Notes under the pieces: model-generated | What the model was told of the DNA's origin: nothing | Seen by the model: only the letters and a program-made list of their open reading frames with translations | Databases searched by the model: none | Made by a program: the position numbers and the translations under genes | Origin: an uncultured Collinsella sp. | GTDB lineage: Bacteria > Actinomycetota > Coriobacteriia > Coriobacteriales > Coriobacteriaceae | Reading direction: 5' to 3' | Assembly: GCA_902494345.1 (NCBI GenBank) | Contig: CABUSV010000025.1 | Coordinates: 1 to 16,272 of the forward strand | Length of the DNA: 16,272 nucleotides | Shown: positions 1 through 6,701 of the stretch, in pieces | Numbering within the stretch: position 1 is the first letter of the stretch | Layout of the letters: every line of letters begins with the position of its first letter

Positions 1-30
1 CCCGCCGACCGATTGCAAGCGGTCGGCGGG
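1..30. terminator. Perfect 11-bp GC-rich hairpin at window edge
   Basis: Positions 1-11 are perfectly complementary to 20-30 around an 8-nt loop. No T-run follows on the plus strand, and the flank needed to judge the minus strand lies outside the window. It may be a terminator for a gene to the left or part of the structured region behind the desulfidase-family gene. Confidence 0.45.
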
Positions 31-71
31 GCCATTGTGGCTCTTGACAGCGGATTGGGTCATATGAGCGA

Positions 72-169
72 AAACGCCCCTAAGCGAGCAATGTGCCTTG
101 AAAGAGGAGGGCATAGGCCTTCTGGCCATGCCCGACGATTGAAAGGCAGATTGCCGCTTAGGAGCGTTT
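72..169. other. Extended imperfect hairpin, candidate structured RNA
   Basis: Positions 72-86 pair with 155-169 with one C/A mismatch on the plus strand, which becomes a G-U pair on the minus strand. Then 88-92 pair with 150-154, and 94-97 with 145-148. A symmetric 11 x 11 internal loop (98-108 / 134-144) follows. The tip is 109-114 with 128-133 and 116-119 with 124-127 closing a 4-nt loop. On the plus strand, GA dinucleotides at 107-108 and 134-135 abut the tip helix, as in tandem sheared G-A pairs. Orientation is therefore unclear. It lies directly downstream of the minus-strand gene and could be its 3' UTR or terminator, or a separate small RNA. Confidence 0.4.
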
Positions 170-182
170 GCAGCGTCGACTG

Positions 183-210
183 GTTACGCGGTTTGGTAAA
201 ACCGCGTAAC
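183..210 (-). terminator. 12-bp hairpin abutting the desulfidase stop codon
   Basis: Positions 183-194 pair perfectly with 199-210 around a 4-nt loop. On the minus strand the hairpin begins at the last base of the TAG stop codon of the gene ending at 210. No U-tract follows it, so it is a stable 3' end or RNA-protecting hairpin rather than a classical intrinsic terminator. Confidence 0.45.
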
Positions 211-1529
211 TAACAAACCTGGGTTTTACCGATCATGATGTTGAGGATCTCGACGTCGGTATCTTTCATACCCACACGGCCCACGTAGCCCATGCTGGCG
301 ATTGTCTGCTCAACGGTATCCTGGATCAGGCCCTCGCCGGCACGGAAGCCACGGCCCTGCATGGCCATATCGTGGCCCAGAATCGCCGCATCAACGGCAG
401 CCGAGATCTTGGCGGCACAGCTCGCCTTGGCGCCGTCGCACACGATGCCGCCCACGTTGCCAAGCGTATTCGAGACCGTCGCGCCAATCTGTTCGCGCGT
501 GCCACCGCACAGCCAGGTAATCGCAGCGCCGGCGCCGCATGCGGCGCAAATAGCACCGCAAAACGCCGAGAGTGCACCGATATAGCTCTTAATATGCACG
601 GCGATAAGATCGGACAGCATCACGGCGCGCACCAGGCGATCGTGGTCGCAGCGCAGGTACTCGGCATACTCCATGACGGGCAACGCGCAGGTAATACCTT
701 GATTGCCCGAGCCGCACACAATGGCGACCGGTAGCGCGCAACCGTTCATGCGGGCGTCGGACCCGGCGGCTGCACGGGCACGGGCACGGCAGGCGACGTC
801 ATCGGCACGAGCACCCAGCAGCGTACGACCCACCTCGGCGCCCCAAGCGTGCGCAAGGCCCTCGGCACTGATTGCGCCATTCAGCTCAATCTGACGCTCA
901 ACGGCAGCGCGGGCGTCCTCAATGTCACCGTCCTCGATAAAGTCGATGATGGTCTCAATCGACATGGGCGTATCGGCGTTATCTGCCGCCCGCTCGGCCA
1001 CGACGCGCTCGGCGCAGGCGGCACACTCCCCCGCCGACTTGCCGCACACCGGAATACCGTCGAGGGTATGGCACGTGACATTGGTGTGGTGGTCGGTAAT
1101 CTCGACGACCGCGGTATGGCCCCCGGCCGTCGCAGTCACCTTGATGTAGAGGTTGGGCACACCCTCGACAAGCGACACATCGCAGTAGCCGGCGTCGGCG
1201 AGGAGCTCGGTCACGCGAGCACGGTCTTCATCGTCAACGCTCTCGAGCACCTCGAGAGCGCTCTTAGCGTCGCCGCCCACGGCACCCAGCACGGCCGCGG
1301 CTTCAATACCGTGCATACCGCCCGAGTTGGGCACGGTCACGCTCTTAACGTTCTTGATGATGTTGCCCGAGCATGCAACATGCATATGATCGGGTTCGCA
1401 ACCGAGCGTCTGACTCGCCAGCGCCGCTGCATAGGCAACGGCAATGGGCTCGGTGCAGCCGAGTGCACAGACAAGTTCGCGGTTCAAAACATCGCAAAAC
1501 GCGGCATCACGGATGGAATCGGTAGGCAT
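210..1529 (-). CDS. L-cysteine desulfidase family protein (CyuA/YhaM, UPF0597)
   Basis: 439 residues. The family includes Fe-S L-cysteine desulfidases (cysteine to pyruvate, sulfide and ammonia) and is related to the alpha subunit of Fe-S serine dehydratase; it is cytosolic and oxygen-labile. Recognition rests on the N-terminal GCTEPIAVAYAAA segment with Cys25, the ACSGNIIKN segment near 52-60, CGSGNQGI at 272-279, and the C-terminal stretch running from SNTLGNVGG through Cys364 to Cys371. Cys25, Cys324, Cys364 and Cys371 are all present. The 40- and 7-residue spacing of the last three matches the cluster cysteines I recall for the Methanocaldococcus enzyme. The ATG at 1529 is preceded by AGGAG six bases upstream. 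It stands alone and is divergent from rpiB. It could instead act on serine or another beta-substituted amino acid. Confidence 0.85.
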   Translation of the reverse strand: MPTDSIRDAAFCDVLNRELVCALGCTEPIAVAYAAALASQTLGCEPDHMHVACSGNIIKNVKSVTVPNSGGMHGIEAAAVLGAVGGDAKSALEVLESVDDEDRARVTELLADAGYCDVSLVEGVPNLYIKVTATAGGHTAVVEITDHHTNVTCHTLDGIPVCGKSAGECAACAERVVAERAADNADTPMSIETIIDFIEDGDIEDARAAVERQIELNGAISAEGLAHAWGAEVGRTLLGARADDVACRARARAAAGSDARMNGCALPVAIVCGSGNQGITCALPVMEYAEYLRCDHDRLVRAVMLSDLIAVHIKSYIGALSAFCGAICAACGAGAAITWLCGGTREQIGATVSNTLGNVGGIVCDGAKASCAAKISAAVDAAILGHDMAMQGRGFRAGEGLIQDTVEQTIASMGYVGRVGMKDTDVEILNIMIGKTQVC

Positions 1530-1703
1530 AGGTATCTCCTGCTTGCATAACGGGCTAGGCTCTCAAAAAATGTTAGCTCCTTTATTTGATAACAATGCAT
1601 CAAAAACCGCAACCATGGTTCCGGCGGACGGCGCTCAAGCGCAAACTGACGACATTCATTCACGAGAAGCCAGTCTTGTTGCCTGCTAAAGCGTTTGACC
1701 AAA

Positions 1704-1719
1704 AAACGCTCGAGCGTTT
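1704..1719. promoter_or_regulatory. 16-bp perfect palindrome, candidate operator
   Basis: AAACGCTCGAGCGTTT is its own reverse complement and has a central CG, the symmetry typical of LacI/GalR-family operators. It lies in the divergent gap between the desulfidase gene and rpiB, 83 bp before the rpiB start and just upstream of a possible -10 (TATCAT, 1735-1740). A third half-site copy, AGCGTTT, sits at 1690-1696 and could also form a hairpin with the left half. The binding factor is unknown. Confidence 0.35.
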
Positions 1720-1801
1720 ACGCAAAAGTCGCGCTATCATGCAGTCGAACGCGGTAAACACCTTTAGCATTTGCGCCGCACAGACCAGAGAGGAACCATC
1801 C

Positions 1802-2269
1802 ATGAAGATCGGTATCGGTAACGACCACGCCGCCGTCGAGCTCAAGAACATCATCTCCGAGCACCTGAAGGAGCGCGGCTACGAGGTCGTGAACTTTGGC
1901 ACCGACACCTCCGAGAGCTTTGATTACCCCATCGCCGGCTACAAGGTGGGTAAGGCCGTTGCCAACGGCGACGTCGACCTGGGCATCCTGATCTGCGGCA
2001 CCGGCGTCGGGATTAGCCTGGCTGCCAACAAGGTCGAGGGCGTACGCGCCGTCGTGTGCTCCGAGCCCTTCAGCGCCAAGCTCTCCCGCATGCACAACAA
2101 TACCAACGTGCTCGCCTTTGGCGCCCGCGTCGTGGGCTCCGAGCTCGCCAAGATGATCGTCGACGAGTGGCTCGACGCCGAGTTTGAGGGCGGCCGTCAC
2201 GAGCGTCGCGTCAATCTCCTCAACGAGATCGACCAGACCCGTGGACTCAAGGTCGTCGACGAGGCTTAA
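1802..2269 (+). CDS. rpiB: Ribose-5-phosphate isomerase B
   Basis: 155 residues, a typical length for the RpiB/LacAB family. It interconverts ribulose 5-phosphate and ribose 5-phosphate in the non-oxidative pentose phosphate pathway in the cytosol. Visible family features are the N-terminal GNDHAA (Asp8, His9), TDTSESFDYP at 34-43, the phosphate-binding and catalytic loop CGTGVGISLAANK with Cys65, and MHNNTNVLAFG with His98. Most family members read GSDHAG or GCDHAG at the first motif, so Asn7 and Ala11 are mild variants. The ATG at 1802 is chosen because AGAGG lies 8 bases upstream and homology begins exactly there; the reading frame stays open further upstream without resembling the family. 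It is followed by its own terminator. Some relatives act on allose or galactose 6-phosphate, but the single-gene context favours RpiB. Confidence 0.95.
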   Translation: MKIGIGNDHAAVELKNIISEHLKERGYEVVNFGTDTSESFDYPIAGYKVGKAVANGDVDLGILICGTGVGISLAANKVEGVRAVVCSEPFSAKLSRMHNNTNVLAFGARVVGSELAKMIVDEWLDAEFEGGRHERRVNLLNEIDQTRGLKVVDEA

Positions 2270-2296
2270 ACTACTCAGTACCACAAGCTAACAGCA

Positions 2297-2330
2297 GGGC
2301 CCGCTCGGAACACATGTCCGAGCGGGCCCC
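2297..2330 (+). terminator. Intrinsic terminator of rpiB
   Basis: Positions 2297-2309 pair perfectly with 2317-2329 (13 bp, GC-rich) around a 7-nt loop. The region after it is moderately T-rich (CCTTCATAGATTTT). It begins 28 bases after the rpiB stop. Confidence 0.8.
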
Positions 2331-2347
2331 TTCATAGATTTTGGAAT

Positions 2348-2382
2348 AAAAAGGGCGCCGCGGATGGAATTCCGCGGCGCCC
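2348..2382 (-). terminator. Intrinsic terminator of ndk
   Basis: Positions 2353-2364 pair perfectly with 2371-2382 (12 bp) around a 6-nt loop. Read on the minus strand, the hairpin is followed directly by TTTTTATTCC. It lies 38 bases past the ndk stop and faces the rpiB terminator, as expected for convergent genes. Confidence 0.9.
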
Positions 2383-2420
2383 AAGCCACACGCTAACAGC
2401 TTTAAGGAGTCAAAGCTGGT

Positions 2421-2825
2421 TTAGCCAAAGAAGCGCTTGATCTCGATCTCGGCGTTCTCCAGGCAGTCGGAGCCGTGGATCACGTTGGCGTTGACATCGA
2501 CAGCGAAGTCTCCGCGAATGGTGCCGGGGGCAGCATCAAGCGGGTTGGTAGCGCCCATAAGGGTGCGCATCTTGGAGACAGCGGAGAGACCGGAAACGAC
2601 CATCTTAACGACCGGGCCACTCGTCATAAAGTCGCAAAGACCGCCAAAGAAGGGCTTGTCGGCCAGATGAGCGTAGTGCTCCTCGACGGTAGCGCGCTCG
2701 AGCGTGGTCATCTCCATGCGCTCGATGACAAGGCCGCTGCGCTCAATGCGAGCAACGATCTCGCCGATCTTGCGGTCGCGCACGGCGTCGGGCTTAATCA
2801 TGATGAAGGTCTTCTCGATAGCCAT
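2421..2825 (-). CDS. ndk: Nucleoside diphosphate kinase
   Basis: 134 residues, the normal bacterial length. Ndk moves the gamma phosphate from ATP to other nucleoside diphosphates through a phosphohistidine intermediate and balances NTP and dNTP pools in the cytosol. Seen directly: the N-terminal TFIMIKPDAV with Lys11, Tyr51, the GATNPLDAAPGTIRGDF segment around 91-107, and the active-site NVIHGSD with His117. The start at 2825 is preceded by AAAGG seven bases upstream and matches the family N-terminus; an upstream in-frame ATG at 2867 would add 14 residues not seen in the family. A good promoter lies about 60 bases upstream and a strong terminator follows, so it is probably transcribed alone. 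Confidence 0.97.
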   Translation of the reverse strand: MAIEKTFIMIKPDAVRDRKIGEIVARIERSGLVIERMEMTTLERATVEEHYAHLADKPFFGGLCDFMTSGPVVKMVVSGLSAVSKMRTLMGATNPLDAAPGTIRGDFAVDVNANVIHGSDCLENAEIEIKRFFG

Positions 2826-2888
2826 AAGGTAGCCTTTCAAGTAGGTTCGCGCGTGCCCAAGTCCCATTCCGGCACCCGCCTGGACTGC

Positions 2889-2917
2889 ATCGTAACAGAG
2901 TTTTAGCTGCAGTTAAA
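2889..2917 (-). promoter_or_regulatory. Promoter of ndk
   Basis: On the minus strand, TTTAAC (2917-2912) and TACGAT (2894-2889) are separated by exactly 17 bases, close to the sigma-70 type consensus. The predicted start near 2882 gives a leader of roughly 57 bases before the ndk ATG. Confidence 0.6.
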
Positions 2918-3211
2918 CAAAAAGCTGTTTATTGAAACGCTGCAATTTATTAAAGCGCTCCATATGTGTCACTTCTGTTTCGAAGCCCGATTAGAGTACC
3001 ATCCGACTGCCCATCAACCGCATCGAGCAGAGCAGACGGTCGGTTGCCGCCCGCGAACGTACCCCCTTCACAACCTGCCCAAAGGTCCTACAGAACTTCT
3101 CGACAAGCCCCTCCCCCATAGCAACAAAATACGGACGCCCACATCAGCAGACGCCCGTAAAGCAAAAAAACGATTCCTCAATAAATGGCAAAAACGGCTT
3201 CAGCCAAACCT
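2918..3211. other. Gap between argH 3' end and ndk promoter; no gene seen
   Basis: This stretch of about 290 bases has no ORF with a ribosome site and family-like composition. An open frame at 2964-3227 (+) has no Shine-Dalgarno and runs into the end of argH. The part nearest ndk is AT-rich. Downstream of argH the minus strand carries T-runs (for example seven T's opposite 3165-3171), but I could not find a convincing stem before them. The argH terminator is therefore unassigned. Confidence 0.5.
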
Positions 3212-4642
3212 CTACTTTGCCCCGTGACCCATCTCGACGACCTTGGTCAACGATCCAAAAACGCCTTCGTCGGCAACGAGTTGCGCCTCGGCACGCTGCA
3301 GCTGCACGGCAACGGCGGCAGGGGCGGTACCGCCCTCGGTCGTTCGCGCAGCAACGATTGAGGGGATGTCGAGCGCCTCGGTAATGTCGCGCTCAAAGAG
3401 CGGGCTTGCCTCCTGGAACACCTCAAACGGCAGGTCCTCAAGATTGCAGCCGCGCTTCTCGCACATCAGGACCAAATGGCCCACCACGGCGTGTGCCTCG
3501 CGGAACGGCAGGCCACGCTTGGCCAGGTAATCGGCAACATCGGTGGCGGCAAGGTGTCCCACGCCGCACTCGCGCGCCATGGCATCCTCGTTGACGGTCC
3601 AAGTCGAAATCATACCGGCCATAACCGACAGGCACTGCATGAGCGTATGGGCGGTATCGAGCGCACCCTCCTTGTCCTCCTGCAAGTCCTTGTTATAAGC
3701 AAGCGGCAGGCCCTTCATGGTCACGAGCAGCTGCACCAGGTTGCCATACACACGGCCGCTCTTGCCGCGGATAAGCTCGGCAAAGTCGGGATTCTTCTTC
3801 TGCGGCATGATGGACGAGCCGGTGGAGTACGAGTCGGAAAGCGTGATAAAGCCAAATTCGGAGCTCGACCACAGCACGATCTCCTCGGAAAGACGCGACA
3901 GGTGCATCGCCATGACGGAGCCGGCGTAATGCAGGTCGAGGAGGAAATCACGGTCGGAAACTGCATCGAGCGAGTTGGGAATCACGCCCGCAAAGCCAAG
4001 TTCGGCAGCCGTCATCTGACGATCGAGCGGATAGCTCGTGCCGGCAAGCGCGGCAGCACCCAGCGGGCAGTTGTCGGCGGCATCAAAGGCGGCCTTCAGG
4101 CGTGTAAAGTCGCGCGCGAACATCCAGGAATATGCCAGCAGATGATGCGACAGCAGCACGGGCTGAGCGTGCTGCATGTGCGTGTAGCCCGGCAGAATCA
4201 CCTTGTCGTACTTCTTAGCCGCATCCACCAGCACATGGCGCAGCTCAAGATTGGCCCCCATGAGCTCCTTGGCCAGCGCCTTGACGCCCAGACGTGTGTC
4301 GGTCGCCACCTGGTCGTTGCGCGAACGTCCGGTATGCAAGCGCTTGCCAGCCTCGCCGATGCGACGCGTCAGCTCGCTCTCGATGGACATATGAATGTCC
4401 TCGTCGTTGATGTCGAAGGTGAAGTTGCCGGCATCGATATCCTGTTCGATTCCGGTCAGACCCTCGGCAATCGCTTGCTCGTCCTCGGCGCTGATAATGC
4501 CCTGGGCCGCCAGCATCTTGGCATGTGCCTTAGATCCGGCGATGTCCTGCTTATAGAGATGTTTGTCGACCGGCAACGACGCGCCAAACTCCTGCGTGAC
4601 CTCGGCCACGCCTGCCTCAAAACGACCGCCCCAAAGAGCCAT
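3212..4642 (-). CDS. argH: Argininosuccinate lyase
   Basis: 476 residues. It cleaves argininosuccinate to arginine and fumarate, the last step of arginine synthesis, as a homotetramer of the fumarase/aspartase superfamily. The superfamily signature GSSIMPQKKNPD is at 275-286 with the catalytic Ser in the GSS loop. GYTHMQHAQP is at 152-161 with the conserved His155, and TGRSRNDQVATD is at 104-115. The N-terminal MALWGGRFEAG is the usual ArgH start and has AAGGGG about nine bases upstream, so 4642 is preferred over the in-frame ATG at 4717. It lies downstream of argG in the same direction, but a terminator-like hairpin and a small gene come between. It may therefore depend on readthrough or on its own promoter, which I could not place. 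Confidence 0.97.
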   Translation of the reverse strand: MALWGGRFEAGVAEVTQEFGASLPVDKHLYKQDIAGSKAHAKMLAAQGIISAEDEQAIAEGLTGIEQDIDAGNFTFDINDEDIHMSIESELTRRIGEAGKRLHTGRSRNDQVATDTRLGVKALAKELMGANLELRHVLVDAAKKYDKVILPGYTHMQHAQPVLLSHHLLAYSWMFARDFTRLKAAFDAADNCPLGAAALAGTSYPLDRQMTAAELGFAGVIPNSLDAVSDRDFLLDLHYAGSVMAMHLSRLSEEIVLWSSSEFGFITLSDSYSTGSSIMPQKKNPDFAELIRGKSGRVYGNLVQLLVTMKGLPLAYNKDLQEDKEGALDTAHTLMQCLSVMAGMISTWTVNEDAMARECGVGHLAATDVADYLAKRGLPFREAHAVVGHLVLMCEKRGCNLEDLPFEVFQEASPLFERDITEALDIPSIVAARTTEGGTAPAAVAVQLQRAEAQLVADEGVFGSLTKVVEMGHGAK

Positions 4643-4760
4643 GGAACCGTCCCCTTTCTCCAAATACCAAAACAAGCGCCCAAAGCAATGCGCCATATCG
4701 CTAAAGCGATTTTTCAACCGCTAGTTTTACACATTCCCCACCGTGTGCGGAGCCATGTAG

Positions 4761-4931
4761 CTAATTTGCAAAGAAGTGACGCGCCATGCACTTGGCGCCC
4801 AACGTCTCCCTCCGGATGTTGCCCTGCGAACCATCGATCCAGGCCTTCAGGCTCATAGGGACGTCCTCGACCCTTGCAGCATCGAACTCGGGCGCGAGGG
4901 CGAGTAAAGCATGCGCAATAGCATTGAACAT
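4761..4931 (-). CDS. Small protein of unknown function between argG and argH
   Basis: 56 residues, start ATG at 4931, stop TAG at 4761-4763. The evidence for translation is a strong GAGGAG eight bases before the ATG, codon use like its neighbours, and its position in a 522-base gap between two co-directional genes. The protein starts MFNAIAHALLALAPEFDA, has a central SLKAWIDGSQGNIRRETLG segment and ends CMARHFFAN. I see no signal peptide, no membrane segment and no family I recognise. It follows the hairpin at 4982-5011 and ends 118 bases before the argH start. It could be a real arginine-linked small protein, a leader ORF whose translation affects argH, or a chance ORF. Confidence 0.55.
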   Translation of the reverse strand: MFNAIAHALLALAPEFDAARVEDVPMSLKAWIDGSQGNIRRETLGAKCMARHFFAN

Positions 4932-4981
4932 AATGGATACTCCTCATATATATAGGCGCAGAGCCGCCAAATTGATAGAAG

Positions 4982-5011
4982 GAGCCCCGCCGGACAACCC
5001 CGGCGGGGCTC
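4982..5011 (-). terminator. Strong hairpin between argG and the small gene
   Basis: Positions 4982-4993 pair perfectly with 5000-5011 (12 bp, almost all GC) around a 6-nt loop. On the minus strand it is followed by CTTCTATCAATTT, a moderate U-rich tail. It lies about 150 bases after the argG stop and is probably an argG terminator, perhaps a partial one that allows readthrough into argH. Confidence 0.65.
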
Positions 5012-5164
5012 GGACTCAGCCGCAGACGCGGCATCATATATGCGGGCGGAACGTAGGGGCCACCGATGTTAAGAAGTGTCAGCAAGCATAACGAAAGGTA
5101 GGGACCCCGTGCGCCCGTTATGTATCACGCGGATGGGCCGCGCGGATACCAAGGGAAGGAGGCG

Positions 5165-6391
5165 CTAGGCCTGGGCGGCAGCAGAGCTGGGGCCCTGGAC
5201 CTTTGCCCACGTCTTGAGCGACAGCGTATCGATCTCGATAAAGCCGGCGCTGGCCTTCTCGTCAAACGTGGTGTCGCGGTCGTAGGTAGCCAGACCGTAG
5301 TCGTAGAGGCTGAAGGGGCTCTTGCGGCCGACGACATGGCAGTTGCCCTTAAAGAACTTCAGACGGACAGTGCCGGTCACGAACTTCTGGGTATCGGCCA
5401 TAAAGGCATCGAGCGCGTTTTTGAGCGGGCTGTACCACTGGCCGTTGTAAACGGCGGTGGCCCAATCCTGCTCGAGCTTAATCTTGGTCTTGAGCAAATC
5501 GCCCTCGACGCAGATGTCCTCAAGCGCCTTGTGGGCGGTGATGAGCGTCAGGGCTCCGGGAACCTCATAGCACTCGCGGCTCTTGAGGCCCACCAGACGA
5601 TCCTCGACCAGGTCAAGACGGCCAAAGCCGTTGTCGCCCGAAATCTTGTTGAGGGCGATGACGATCTCGGAGAGCTTCATCTTCTTGCCGTCGACGGCGA
5701 CGGGCTTGCCGGCCTCAAACTCAATCTCGGTGTAGGTCGGGGTGTCCGGCGTGTCCTCGGGGTTCTTGGTCATAACCCAGGCGTCGTCGAGCGGCTCGTT
5801 CCAGGGATCCTCCAGGTGACCGCACTCAATGGCACGACCCCACAGGTTGTCGTCGATGGAGTAGGGGTTGTCGTTGGCACCCTCGGGAACCGGCACGTTG
5901 TGGGCGTGGGCATAGGCGACCTCGTCGGGACGGCACTTCAGGTCCCACTCGCGAACCGGGGCGATAACCTTGAGCTCGGGGTCGAGGGCCTTGACGGCGG
6001 CCTCAAAACGGACCTGGTCGTTACCCTTGCCGGTGCAGCCGTGGGCGACGTAGGTCGCGCCAAACTCGTGGGCGACCTCAACAAGCTTCTTGGCAAGCAG
6101 CGGGCGAGACAGAGCGGAGAGCAGCGGGTACTTGTTCTCGTACATGGAGTTTGCCGCGATGGCTTTAGTCAGGAACTCATCGGAGAACTCGTCGCGCAGG
6201 TCGAGCACCTGGCAATCGAGAACGCCCAGGTCGAGCGCCTTCTGCTTCTTGGCATCCAGTCCGGTCTCTTCCTGGCCCACGTTGCCGCAGACACAAACGA
6301 CATCGAGATTCTTCTCGTCCTGGAGCCACTTGACACATACGGATGTATCAAGACCACCGGAATATGCGAGAACGACTTTTTCCTTGCTCAT
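5165..6391 (-). CDS. argG: Argininosuccinate synthase
   Basis: 408 residues. It joins citrulline and aspartate with ATP hydrolysis to AMP and PPi to make argininosuccinate, the penultimate arginine step. Seen directly: the N-type PP-loop AYSGGLDTSV at 9-18 for ATP binding, VAHGCTGKGNDQVRFE at 115-130 with the conserved GCTGKGNDQ signature, and SIDDNLWGRAIECG in the middle of the protein. Length fits the type I family (about 400). The start at 6391 has AAAGGA about nine bases upstream; the longer in-frame start at 6442 adds residues not found in the family. It is preceded by a 205-base leader region holding an Arg-rich leader ORF and nested hairpins. argF, argB, argC, argD, argJ and argR are not in the window. 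Confidence 0.97.
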   Translation of the reverse strand: MSKEKVVLAYSGGLDTSVCVKWLQDEKNLDVVCVCGNVGQEETGLDAKKQKALDLGVLDCQVLDLRDEFSDEFLTKAIAANSMYENKYPLLSALSRPLLAKKLVEVAHEFGATYVAHGCTGKGNDQVRFEAAVKALDPELKVIAPVREWDLKCRPDEVAYAHAHNVPVPEGANDNPYSIDDNLWGRAIECGHLEDPWNEPLDDAWVMTKNPEDTPDTPTYTEIEFEAGKPVAVDGKKMKLSEIVIALNKISGDNGFGRLDLVEDRLVGLKSRECYEVPGALTLITAHKALEDICVEGDLLKTKIKLEQDWATAVYNGQWYSPLKNALDAFMADTQKFVTGTVRLKFFKGNCHVVGRKSPFSLYDYGLATYDRDTTFDEKASAGFIEIDTLSLKTWAKVQGPSSAAAQA

Positions 6392-6524
6392 GGCTGTTTC
6401 CTTTCGCCCTTGGTAGCTAGTTAGAACATCGGTCAGTTGCAAGTCACCTTGAGGTCAAAAACCGTGCAATATCAGGTTATTCAGCAGAATGCATCACAGG
6501 CATGCCCTAGAAACATGCGGCTAT

Positions 6525-6604
6525 GTCGTGCTTAAACCCAACGACCTCAAAATGACTCTGTTGAGGCATTGCGCCCCATGCGGACAGAGACGATTGTTAT
6601 CGTC
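6525..6604 (-). promoter_or_regulatory. Candidate attenuator: chain of exclusive hairpins after the Arg leader
   Basis: Read on the minus strand, four overlapping hairpins follow the leader ORF. (1) 6599-6604 with 6589-6594, built from the last Arg codons and the bases after the stop. (2) 6584-6589 with 6556-6561, plus 6578-6581 with 6566-6569, followed by TCATTTT, which is terminator-like. (3) 6561-6566 with 6545-6550. (4) 6541-6545 with 6525-6529. Each excludes its neighbour. In addition 6602-6610, over the Ser-Arg-Arg codons, can pair with 6537-6545 (9 bp with one G-U). This is the topology of ribosome-controlled attenuation, although no single stem is strong and the U-run is short. Which fold is the off state cannot be decided by eye. 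Confidence 0.5.
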
Positions 6605-6671
6605 GTCGGGAAATTGCGCGCTGGCGTCGGATGGCATTGTCTGCAGTGGTGATGATCTTTACGAACTGCAT
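6597..6671 (-). CDS. Arginine leader peptide upstream of argG
   Basis: 24 codons, ATG at 6671 to TAA at 6597-6599, with a long purine-rich Shine-Dalgarno (GAGAGGAGAGGCAG, opposite 6672-6685). The peptide begins MQFVKIITTADNAI and ends RRQRAISRRR, so six of the last ten residues are arginine. The final three codons before the stop are CGA CGA CGA, whereas the neighbouring genes mostly use CGC or CGT. Its job is inferred: a ribosome would stall in the Arg cluster when charged tRNA-Arg is low and so change the RNA fold ahead of argG. It sits between a good promoter and argG, in the same direction, 205 bases from the argG start. A chance ORF is possible, but ribosome site, length, Arg cluster and hairpins all agree. 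Confidence 0.7.
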   Translation of the reverse strand: MQFVKIITTADNAIRRQRAISRRR

Positions 6672-6701
6672 CTGCCTCTCCTCTCACGTATCGCCGGGCG
6701 C

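Noticed and set aside
13..213. 66-residue plus-strand ORF at the window start
   Set aside because: It runs through three inverted repeats, lacks a ribosome site and resembles nothing known.
3120..3155. Apparent inverted repeat around GACGCCC near 3133-3154
   Set aside because: On inspection it is a short direct repeat (GACGCCC twice), not a hairpin.
3191..3211. Possible intrinsic terminator just after argH
   Set aside because: The only stem before the T-run is 3 bp (GGC/GCC), too weak to count.
2964..3227. 87-residue plus-strand ORF between ndk and argH
   Set aside because: No ribosome site, no family resemblance, and its end lies antisense to the argH C-terminus.
3476..4858. 460-residue open frame on the plus strand opposite argH
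   Set aside because: It is antisense to a complete, well-conserved argH, has no ribosome site at its start, and is the expected shadow of strong third-position GC bias.
4714..5085. 123-residue minus-strand ORF between argG and argH
   Set aside because: It needs a weak non-ATG start, reads straight through the 12-bp hairpin at 4982-5011, and overlaps the small ORF with a far better ribosome site.
5120..6424. 434-residue open frame on the plus strand opposite argG
   Set aside because: It mirrors argG, has a low-complexity Val/Gly/Leu-rich composition typical of an antisense frame, and no family resemblance.
6440..6515. Second attenuator terminator before a T5 run on the minus strand near 6455
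   Set aside because: Only a bulged helix of about 7 bp can be drawn before the T-run. It is less convincing than the hairpin at 6556-6589.
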